A DNA stretch of 22,119 nt, from positions 1-22,119 of the forward strand of contig JAFVSF010000253.1 in NCBI GenBank assembly GCA_017503885.1, written 5' to 3'. Of this stretch, positions 8,296 through 14,829 are shown piece by piece. Both the position numbers and the translations under genes were made by a program. Numbering within the stretch: the first letter of the stretch is position 1; every line of letters begins with the position of its first letter. This DNA is from Clostridia bacterium. Its GTDB lineage: Bacteria > Bacillota > Clostridia > Christensenellales > Borkfalkiaceae. The notes beneath the pieces were generated by a model. The model was not told the DNA's origin. It was given only the letters and a program-made list of their open reading frames with translations, and did not search any database.

Positions 8296-9189
8296 ATGGA
8301 ATTTTTAGACGTATTAAAAATAGTGCTTATTGGCATTGTGGAAGGTATAACGGAGTGGCTTCCCGTTTCAAGTACGGGGCATATGATTATTTTTGCAAAC
8401 CTTTGGGAAAAATTTGGGGGAACGTTTTGGTCACCTAAATTTTCGGAAGGGTTTCCAGACGTTTTTGATTACGTAATTCAACTGGGAGCAATTTTTGCAG
8501 TAGTAGTTCTTTTCTTTAATAGAATTTTTCCATTTGCGTTAGAAAGACAGCAAATTGAAGGCAATGGAGAACTAACTAAAAGAAAGGTTGTAGTTAGAAA
8601 AGACGTTTTCTCGATGTGGTTTAAAATTATTGTAGCGTGTCTTCCTGCGTTGGTTGCAGTTTTAGTTGACGCGCTTTTAGAAGGAATAAACCCTACTATT
8701 GAGATTGTTTTAATTGCATCGATGCTTGTTTTGTATGGCGTTTTGTTTATTATAATTGAAAACAAAAATAAAAACAAAGAGCCAAAGGTAACAGAGGCTG
8801 GACAAATTACGTATAAAACTGCATTTTTAATTGGATGTTTTCAAATTTTAGCATCAATCCCAGGTACGTCAAGGTCAGGTGTTACGATAATTGGTGCACT
8901 CATATTAGGTCTTTCTAGGACGACTGCGGCAGAGTTTACTTTTTTCCTTGCAATTCCAACTATGGTTGGAACGGGAGCGTTTAAAATCTTAAAGTTTATT
9001 TTAGATGGTGGCAGTTTTTCTTCAACAGAAGTAGGTGCTTTAATTTTGGGTATGGCGATAGCGTTTGCTGTGTCTATGTTGGCTATCAAAATGCTTATGA
9101 ATTTTGTAAAAAAACACGATTTTAAAGTGTTTGGTTGGTATAGAATTGCTCTTGGCGTAGTGCTTTTGGGCGTTTGTCTTATTCCTTAA
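8296..9189 (+). CDS. uppP: Undecaprenyl-diphosphatase UppP (BacA family)
   Basis: Membrane phosphatase that converts undecaprenyl diphosphate to the monophosphate, recycling the lipid carrier for peptidoglycan and other surface polymers; overexpression confers bacitracin resistance in several species. The 297 aa carry both signature regions: EGITEWLPVSSTGH (Glu16, Glu20, Ser25-His29) and PGTSRSG (189-195, with Arg193). Several hydrophobic helices are visible, e.g. 58-75, 108-128, 135-155, 173-188, 194-208 and 214-240. The ATG at 8296 is chosen over an upstream in-frame TTG at 8269 because UppP proteins normally start about 10 residues before the EG motif; ATAGG just upstream is a weak SD. No clear promoter was found. 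A GC-rich hairpin follows. Confidence 0.95.
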   Translation: MEFLDVLKIVLIGIVEGITEWLPVSSTGHMIIFANLWEKFGGTFWSPKFSEGFPDVFDYVIQLGAIFAVVVLFFNRIFPFALERQQIEGNGELTKRKVVVRKDVFSMWFKIIVACLPALVAVLVDALLEGINPTIEIVLIASMLVLYGVLFIIIENKNKNKEPKVTEAGQITYKTAFLIGCFQILASIPGTSRSGVTIIGALILGLSRTTAAEFTFFLAIPTMVGTGAFKILKFILDGGSFSSTEVGALILGMAIAFAVSMLAIKMLMNFVKKHDFKVFGWYRIALGVVLLGVCLIP

Positions 9190-9196
9190 ATATTAA

Positions 9197-9226
9197 TTGG
9201 GCGTGGCTAAATCTTGCCACGCCCAA
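9197..9226 (+). terminator. 3' hairpin after uppP (U-tract-poor)
   Basis: Perfect 11-bp GC-rich stem TTGGGCGTGGC (9197-9207)/GCCACGCCCAA (9216-9226) with an 8-nt loop. It is followed by AATAATGTG, without a U-tract. Best read as the uppP transcript end, although not a textbook intrinsic terminator. Confidence 0.55.
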
Positions 9227-9282
9227 AATAATGTGATGAAATAATGAAAAATATTTATATTTTTCAAATCGGTAAAAATTAA

Positions 9283-9312
9283 TTGACAACAGATTAAACC
9301 AAGTAGTAAAAT
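9283..9312 (+). promoter_or_regulatory. Promoter for the pyridoxamine kinase-MATE operon
   Basis: Consensus -35 TTGACA (9283-9288), 18-bp spacer, TAAAAT (9307-9312). Transcription would start near 9319, giving a 20-nt leader with the SD TTGAGGT at 9326-9332. Confidence 0.7.
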
Positions 9313-9338
9313 AATCTTAATTTTTTTGAGGTATTATT

Positions 9339-10169
9339 ATGGGATATAAAAGAGTTTTAACAGTTCAAGATATATCTTGTTTTGGACAATGTTCATTAAC
9401 CGTAGCTCTTCCAATACTTTCTGCGTGTGGTGTGGAAACGTGCATATTGCCATCGGCAGTTTTATCTACTCATACTGCTGGCTTTAGTGGATTTACTTTT
9501 AGAGATTTAACAGAAGATATGCCTAAGATTTTAGACCATTGGGCAAAAGAGGGGATATCTTTTGACTGTATTTATACAGGCTATCTCGGTAGCATTACTC
9601 AAATTGAATACGTAAAGCGTATGAAGAGTGAATTTTTACGTGACGGAGCAAAGTTGATAGTAGATCCTGCTATGGGTGATAATGGAAAGCTTTATTCTAT
9701 TTTTGACCTTTCTTATGCTAAAGAAATGGCTAAACTTTGTGCTGTGGCAGACGTTATCGTGCCTAATATTACCGAAGCTTGTTATATGACTGGACTTGAG
9801 TATAGGGAAAACTACGACGAGGCATACGTTGACGAGGTTTTACACGCACTCGATAAGATGGGGGCAAAAACAGTTGTTTTAACAGGGATAAGTTATACCA
9901 AAGACACTACTGGCGTTGTCGTTTATGAAAACGGCACAAAGCAGTATTACAAACATGCTAAGTTTGAAAAGGGGTGCCACGGAACTGGCGACGTGTATTC
10001 ATCTGCATTTGTAGGTGCTTATTTAAGGGGTAATGACCTTTTTGAAAGTGCAAAAATTGCAGCAGATTATACATATAAATGTATAGCAAATACTTATGGA
10101 GATACAACTCACTGGTATGGCGTTAAATTTGAAACGGCAATAGATTACCTTACTGAAAGACTTAAATAA
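9339..10169 (+). CDS. Pyridoxal/pyridoxamine kinase-like protein (PdxK/PdxY family)
   Basis: A ribokinase-fold vitamin B6 kinase that by homology phosphorylates pyridoxal, pyridoxamine or pyridoxine in the PLP salvage pathway, in the cytoplasm. The 276 aa match the family length. Visible motifs: N-terminal VLTVQDISCFGQCSLTVALPILSACG, with STHTAGF near 43-49; DPAMGDNGKLY (109-119); and the catalytic anion-hole GTGD (215-218, Asp218 the presumed base) in CHGTGDVYSSAF. The subfamily resembles the short clostridial type annotated as pyridoxamine kinase. It is first in a two-gene unit; the MATE transporter starts 31 bp after the stop. The exact vitamer preference cannot be read from the sequence. 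The related substrate HMP (ThiD) is less likely, because the protein opens like PdxY proteins and not like ThiD. Confidence 0.85.
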   Translation: MGYKRVLTVQDISCFGQCSLTVALPILSACGVETCILPSAVLSTHTAGFSGFTFRDLTEDMPKILDHWAKEGISFDCIYTGYLGSITQIEYVKRMKSEFLRDGAKLIVDPAMGDNGKLYSIFDLSYAKEMAKLCAVADVIVPNITEACYMTGLEYRENYDEAYVDEVLHALDKMGAKTVVLTGISYTKDTTGVVVYENGTKQYYKHAKFEKGCHGTGDVYSSAFVGAYLRGNDLFESAKIAADYTYKCIANTYGDTTHWYGVKFETAIDYLTERLK

Positions 10170-10200
10170 TTGATTAACACGAAAGAAAAGAAGGTTCTAA

Positions 10201-11574
10201 ATGTTCAAAAATAGAGAAATGAACATGTGCGAGGGTGCACTACTTAAAAAATTAATAATTTACGCATTGCCGTTGCTTGCGACTAACGTTTTACAACTTT
10301 TATTCAATGCTGCAGACGTAGCCGTGTTGGGTATTTTTGCAGGAGACGACCCAGTCGCCGCAGTTGGTGCAACGGCAGCACTTATCAACCTTATAGTAGG
10401 CTTATTTATAGGTCTTTCCGTTGGCGCAAACGTTTTAATAGCAAGATGCGTAGGCGAAAACAACGAAAAAAGAGCAAGGCGTATGGTTGGTATGTCAATG
10501 GTTCTTAGCGTTGGCATAGGTTTAGCTTTGATGATAGTGGGCGTGGCTTTTGCAAGAACTTTTTTAACGTGGATGAAATGCGACCCAGATATCATAGATT
10601 TATCTGTGAAATATATGACAATCTATTTCATAGGTATGCCAATACTACTTCTTTATAACTTTTGTGCATCTATTTTAAGGGCTGTAGGCGACACTTTAAG
10701 ACCTATGATATTCTTAATGATAGGTGGGGCAGTTAACGTAGGGCTTAATATTCTTTTTATAGTAGTTTTCAAAAAAGACGTAGAGGGCGTTGCAATAGCA
10801 ACGGTAGTTTCTCAAGCAATATCAGCAACCTTATCTATAATAGTTTTACTTAAAGGTAACGGCTTTGCAAAGTTGCAATTAAGGCGAATTAGAATTTATC
10901 CTAAAGAACTTAAAATGATGATAAAAATAGGTCTGCCTGCAGGTCTTCAAGGCTGTTTATTCGCCCTTTCAAACGTGCTTATTCAGTCTACTATAAATTC
11001 GTTTGGAAAACAAGTTATGGCGGCAAATACTATTGCCGGTCAGTTAGATGGGTTTATTTATAACGCAATGAATGCGATAAGCCTTTCTGCTTTAGCATTT
11101 GTAAGTCAAAATCTCGGTGCGAATAATTTTGAGCGAATTAAAAAGACTATTTTATATTCGCTTGCAGTTGTTACGGTAGTAGGAGTTGGCGTAGGAGCGA
11201 TTATTGTTGCGATAGCACCTGCAATATGTGGTATTATGGCAGAAGAAAAGATTGTTGCAGAAATTGCTTTTACTAGAATAGTGCTTATTTCAACAACTTA
11301 TTTTACGTGTGGAGTGATGGACGTTTTAAGTAACTCTTTAAGAGGATTGGGTAAATCTACGCTTGCAATGTGCTTAACTTTAGCAGGTACTTGTGTGTTT
11401 AGAATTATTTATATAAATACTATTTGTAAACTGTATCACGAACTTTTAGTACTTTATGCAATTTATCCTGTAAGTTGGTTAGTAAGTATATCACTGTTTG
11501 TTATTGCATATATTCCTACTATGAAAAAAGTAAAAGCAAATATAGGGAGAAGATTGTCAGAAAGCCCTGTATAA
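10201..11574 (+). CDS. MATE family efflux transporter (DinF/NorM-like)
   Basis: 457-aa integral membrane protein with about 12 hydrophobic helices in two similar halves. It opens with LLKKLIIYALPLLATNVLQLLFNAADVAVLGIFAG and continues with AVGATAALINLIVGLFIGLSVGANVLIARCVG, both typical MATE segments. The second half restarts at KMMIKIGLPAGLQGCLFALSN. MATE proteins are Na+- or H+-driven multidrug or metabolite exporters; the substrate cannot be predicted. AAGAAGG ends 6 nt before the ATG at 10201; a later in-frame ATG at 10219 is less well supported. It shares a transcript with the upstream B6 kinase and ends at a strong bidirectional terminator. Confidence 0.93.
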   Translation: MFKNREMNMCEGALLKKLIIYALPLLATNVLQLLFNAADVAVLGIFAGDDPVAAVGATAALINLIVGLFIGLSVGANVLIARCVGENNEKRARRMVGMSMVLSVGIGLALMIVGVAFARTFLTWMKCDPDIIDLSVKYMTIYFIGMPILLLYNFCASILRAVGDTLRPMIFLMIGGAVNVGLNILFIVVFKKDVEGVAIATVVSQAISATLSIIVLLKGNGFAKLQLRRIRIYPKELKMMIKIGLPAGLQGCLFALSNVLIQSTINSFGKQVMAANTIAGQLDGFIYNAMNAISLSALAFVSQNLGANNFERIKKTILYSLAVVTVVGVGVGAIIVAIAPAICGIMAEEKIVAEIAFTRIVLISTTYFTCGVMDVLSNSLRGLGKSTLAMCLTLAGTCVFRIIYINTICKLYHELLVLYAIYPVSWLVSISLFVIAYIPTMKKVKANIGRRLSESPV

Positions 11575-11602
11575 GTCGATTATTTAAATATTTTAGAGTT
11601 TT

Positions 11603-11637
11603 AAAAAGCCTTTCGCCATACGGCGAAAGGCTTTTTT
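11603..11637. terminator. Bidirectional intrinsic terminator between MATE gene and mgtE
   Basis: 15-bp perfect stem AAAAAGCCTTTCGCC (11603-11617)/GGCGAAAGGCTTTTT (11622-11636) with an ATAC loop. T-runs occur on both strands. It serves the converging MATE and mgtE transcripts and abuts the mgtE stop codon. Confidence 0.92.
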
Positions 11638-11639
11638 GT

Positions 11640-13097
11640 TTAAAGTATAGGGTAAGAAAACAACCCGATTTGAACAAATAAAAGAAGTGAAATTCCGTAG
11701 TAGGTTAAAACGGAAATTAAGTCGTTAATAGTAGTAATAAGAGGGCCTGATGCAACGGCAGGGTCAATACCAATTTTCTTAAATGTCATAGGAATTATCG
11801 TTCCTACGAAACTTGCTATTATCGTAGTTGCAACTAAAGAAAATGCTATGCAAGAAGATATAGAAAAACCATAGTATGGTATTTGGTAAGTTTTAGGGTA
11901 GTTTGTTAAAAACGTTACGTATAGCCCAATTAAGATAAAGGATATAATACCCATAATCAAACCGTTCAAAAGTCCAACTCGAAGTTCCTTAAAAATAAAC
12001 TTTAATTTACCTTTTCTAGTCAAATCGTCGTCGCTTAAAACTCTTATAGTTACACCAAGAGATTGAGTGCCTGTGTTACCACTCATACCAAGTATTAAAC
12101 TTTGGAAGGAGTATAAAACCAAAAGGCCTATTGGTATACTTTCTTGGAATTTGCTTATAACACTTGATACAAAAATCCCAAGTGCAAGCAAGATTAAAAG
12201 CCAAGGAATACGCTTTTTAACACTCTTAAAAATTGGTTCGTTAACGTCTTCCTCTTCAGTTAAACCTGCGAGTTTAGCGTAGTCTTCGCCTAATTCTTCA
12301 TCTACTACTTCAACGATATCTGAAGAGGTAATTACACCGATTAGAAGGTTGTTTATGTTTAACACGGGAATAGAGTCTTCGGAGTAGTCTTTTAACTGTT
12401 CAAGACAGTTAGAGACAGTTTCACGTGCATACACGTAAGGGTAAGAGGTGGTTATTATGTCGTCAAGAGGAGTGGTTTCTCTTGCCCTTATCAAATCTTT
12501 AAGTTGAATTGCACCATAAAAAGAGCCGTCTTCTTCAATTGCGTAAAGTGTAGAAATGTTATCGTTTTCTTCGGCTTCACGAATAACCGTACGCATTGCT
12601 TGTTTTACAGTGTAAGTTTTTGGGAAAGATATATAGTTGGTAGTCATTTTACTACCGATTTCGTCTTCTTCGTAAGAATCGATAAGTTGAATATCTGCAA
12701 CCGATTCTTCTTCCATAAGACTTATAATTTCTTCTTTTTTCTCTTCCTCAAGTTCTTCTAAAACGTCGATAGCGTCGTCGGCGTCCATGCTTTCAATAAT
12801 GTCTGCTGCTTTTTCGCTATCTAACTCGCTTATGTATTCCTCAACGTCGTCAAGATAAGTGAATACGTCGGAAACTCTATCAATGCCTAATGCTTTGTAA
12901 AATCTGGTACGGGTTTCTCTATCAAGTTTAGGAATGATAGATGCGATGTCGTTTTCGTGGTAGTCAAAAAGAATTTCTTTTAATTCTTTTAACGTGTGAT
13001 TTTCAGAGGCTATAAGGAGAAGTTCTTCTTCGTAGTCGCGTTTTTCGGGTACTTCGATAACTTCCTGTAAAGTTAAGTCTTTCTCTTCGCCAGTCAT
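11640..13097 (-). CDS. mgtE: Magnesium transporter MgtE
   Basis: A Mg2+ channel of the cytoplasmic membrane, gated by cytosolic Mg2+. The 485 aa comprise the acidic N domain (about 20-145), two CBS domains (about 147-265), the plug/linker helix and a C-terminal five-helix pore domain (about 298-480). The pore signature GMSGNTGTQS (337-346) and the DPAVASGPLITTINDL segment (445-460, Asp459 the likely pore aspartate) are present. In place of the usual proline-containing sequence before the signature there is LYSFQSLILG, a variant I associate with a Firmicutes subgroup. AGGAGG lies 7 nt before the ATG. The promoter is close and leaves no room for an M-box riboswitch. Divergent from galM, convergent with the MATE gene. 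Confidence 0.95.
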   Translation of the reverse strand: MTGEEKDLTLQEVIEVPEKRDYEEELLLIASENHTLKELKEILFDYHENDIASIIPKLDRETRTRFYKALGIDRVSDVFTYLDDVEEYISELDSEKAADIIESMDADDAIDVLEELEEEKKEEIISLMEEESVADIQLIDSYEEDEIGSKMTTNYISFPKTYTVKQAMRTVIREAEENDNISTLYAIEEDGSFYGAIQLKDLIRARETTPLDDIITTSYPYVYARETVSNCLEQLKDYSEDSIPVLNINNLLIGVITSSDIVEVVDEELGEDYAKLAGLTEEEDVNEPIFKSVKKRIPWLLILLALGIFVSSVISKFQESIPIGLLVLYSFQSLILGMSGNTGTQSLGVTIRVLSDDDLTRKGKLKFIFKELRVGLLNGLIMGIISFILIGLYVTFLTNYPKTYQIPYYGFSISSCIAFSLVATTIIASFVGTIIPMTFKKIGIDPAVASGPLITTINDLISVLTYYGISLLLFVQIGLFSYPIL

Positions 13098-13127
13098 ACA
13101 GAGCCTCCTTTTGCAAATAATAAAGTA

Positions 13128-13156
13128 ATTTTAACATAAAAAGTTAAAAAGTGCAA
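13128..13156 (-). promoter_or_regulatory. Promoter for mgtE
   Basis: Minus-strand TTGCAC (13156-13151), 17-bp spacer, TGt-TAAAAT (13133-13128), an extended -10. The predicted leader is only about 25 nt. Its -35 is 17 bp from the -35 of the divergent galM promoter. Confidence 0.7.
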
Positions 13157-13173
13157 GAAATTTAAAAAAATCC

Positions 13174-13202
13174 TTGCTGAAAAATAAAATAAATGTTAAA
13201 AT
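13174..13202 (+). promoter_or_regulatory. Promoter for galM
   Basis: TTGCTG (13174-13179), 17-bp spacer, TGt-TAAAAT (13197-13202), an extended -10. Divergent from the mgtE promoter and of almost identical design. Confidence 0.65.
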
Positions 13203-13235
13203 ATATGTAAATTAGATAGAAACTATGAGGTGTTT

Positions 13236-14249
13236 ATGGAAAAAGTTTTTTTCGGTAAGCTTTCAAACGGAGCAGAAGTTCATTCATACGTTATAAAAGG
13301 CGAAAATTTAGAAGTTACTCTTTTGGATTACGGTGCAACAGTACAATCTATAAAATACCGTGGTTTTGACCTTGCTTTGGGATATGACACAGCAGAAGAA
13401 TACGAGGCTGGTAGTTGTTATTTCGGTGCAACTATAGGCAGAGTTGCAAATCGTATAAAAGGTGGAAGACTGTCTATTGGTAGGAATTCGTACAACTTGT
13501 ATAAAAACGAGGGTGGCAATACTCTTCACGGTGGACAATACAGTTTTGATAAGTTTGTATGGGAAGTGGTAAGTTATACCGAAAATGAGATAAAGTTTAA
13601 AAGATTATCTCCCGATGGTGAAGAAGGTTTTCCTGGTAATGCTTTAATCGGTGTAAGATATTACGTTGATGGCAACAATTTGGGAATTGAATACGTTGCT
13701 GTAGCAGACCAAGATACTGTAATAAACCTCACTAACCATACCTATTTTAATTTAAACGAAAAAGAAAGTGTTGAAAATATGTTTTTGTCAATAAAGGCAG
13801 ATTCTTTTACCCCAATCGACAAAAATCTTATACCTACAGGAGAGATTGTTCCAGTAAAGGGAACTCCTATGGATTTCAACTGGGCAAAATTTATTGGTAA
13901 AGATATCAATGAGGATGACGAGCAGTTGAGTTTTGCAGACGGATACGACCATAACTTTGTTTTAAAAGGCGAAGGTTTCCGTGAGGTTGCAGTTTTATCA
14001 AGTGCAAGAAATAACATAAGAATGAGATGTTTTACTGATAGACCTGCACTTCAACTTTATACAGGTAATTTCCTTAATAAGGAAAAAGGCAAAGGAGGAA
14101 ACGTATATTATAAACGCCACGGCGTTTGTTTAGAAACGCAAGCCTTTCCAAATGCAGTAAACGAGGAAAATTTCCCTTCTTGCGAGTTGAAAAAAGGCGA
14201 AGTTTTCAAATCTGTAACAGAGTATAGATTTGAAGATTTTAATAATTAA
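13236..14249 (+). CDS. galM: Aldose 1-epimerase (galactose mutarotase)
   Basis: Interconverts alpha and beta anomers of aldoses such as galactose and glucose in the cytoplasm, feeding the Leloir pathway. The 337 aa contain the full active-site set: ATIGRVANRI (Arg73), NTLHGG (His98), the catalytic acid His168 in NHTYFNL, GYDHNF (236-241) and the catalytic base Glu300 in ETQAFPNA. The ATG at 13236 is preferred over an in-frame GTG at 13230 because that GTG overlaps the SD-like ATGAGG (13225-13230), which is correctly spaced for 13236. The gene is monocistronic with its own promoter; no galK or galT gene is near. It converges on rhaM, another mutarotase. Confidence 0.95.
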   Translation: MEKVFFGKLSNGAEVHSYVIKGENLEVTLLDYGATVQSIKYRGFDLALGYDTAEEYEAGSCYFGATIGRVANRIKGGRLSIGRNSYNLYKNEGGNTLHGGQYSFDKFVWEVVSYTENEIKFKRLSPDGEEGFPGNALIGVRYYVDGNNLGIEYVAVADQDTVINLTNHTYFNLNEKESVENMFLSIKADSFTPIDKNLIPTGEIVPVKGTPMDFNWAKFIGKDINEDDEQLSFADGYDHNFVLKGEGFREVAVLSSARNNIRMRCFTDRPALQLYTGNFLNKEKGKGGNVYYKRHGVCLETQAFPNAVNEENFPSCELKKGEVFKSVTEYRFEDFNN

Positions 14250-14428
14250 CTTTATTACATCTTGTATCTGTTATTACAAAGCTTTATCTACTTCGCAATA
14301 CGGCAAAATTCACGGTTTTCTAAAATTCCTGTTACCAACAAGGTAACTCCCTTTTATAAAACTCATAAATTTTTTGTTTTGCTCGCATCTAAAACTTTTC
14401 ATTAATCAGTTAAAGTTGTAATAAAGTT
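14248..14428. repeat. 12-bp inverted repeat enclosing a non-coding stretch after galM
   Basis: AACTTTATTACA (14248-14259) is exactly complementary to TGTAATAAAGTT (14417-14428). The 157 bp between hold no convincing gene. They contain a further TTATTACA (14271-14278) and a hairpin, GTTACC-AACAA-GGTAAC (14331-14347). GTTGTA (14415-14420) and TACAAC (14433-14438) add a local dyad on the right. There is no transposase, and no target duplication could be identified. It could be a small non-coding transcript, a decayed miniature element, or chance in AT-rich DNA. Confidence 0.4.
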
Positions 14429-14453
14429 TTTATACAACTATCAACAAATAAAA

Positions 14454-14485
14454 AGAGACGGTTTAAAACCGTCTCTAATTTTTTT
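14454..14485. terminator. Bidirectional intrinsic terminator between galM and rhaM
   Basis: Stem AGAGACGGTT (14454-14463)/AACCGTCTCT (14467-14476); in RNA the top pairs probably open to a larger loop. AATTTTTTT follows on the plus strand and TTTTTATTT on the minus strand, so it can end both the galM and rhaM-operon transcripts. Confidence 0.88.
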
Positions 14486-14499
14486 ATCATTTTTAATTA

Positions 14500-14817
14500 T
14501 TAGTCTAATTCAAACACTTTTTTAAGTTTTGGTTGAGCACCCGTTTCAGGGTCCATTTCCATAAGAAGAATATCTTTCATATATTCGTTCCATTTGTCAA
14601 CGATAGGGCTATTGGCTTGAGTTTTTGTCGCAAACTCAATGCCATGCTCGCACTCATAATAACCAAAAAGTGTTGTGCCGGTAAGCCAAATAGTGTAATT
14701 TTTAATACCTGATGCTTTTAAAAGTTCTACCATTTCAGGCCAAATTTCATTGTGTCTTTTTATATATTCAGCCTCAGTGCCAGGTTTTATTTTTGCACTC
14801 CATGCGTATTTTTCCAT
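14500..14817 (-). CDS. rhaM: L-rhamnose mutarotase (RhaM/YiiL family)
   Basis: A small cytoplasmic enzyme that interconverts anomers of L-rhamnose. The 105 aa match the family length. The catalytic His22 lies in RHNEIWPEM, preceded by Tyr18, and NYTIWL and LFGYYECE follow at the expected places. The ATG lies 12 bp after the stop of the surface-protein gene; AGAGG in this gap and around its stop serves as SD, so rhaM is third in a three-gene operon with two exported proteins. No rhaA, rhaB, rhaD or rmlABCD gene lies in the window, so whether it serves rhamnose catabolism or another sugar is open. Ends at the shared bidirectional terminator. Confidence 0.88.
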   Translation of the reverse strand: MEKYAWSAKIKPGTEAEYIKRHNEIWPEMVELLKASGIKNYTIWLTGTTLFGYYECEHGIEFATKTQANSPIVDKWNEYMKDILLMEMDPETGAQPKLKKVFELD

Positions 14818-14829
14818 AAACCTAACCTC

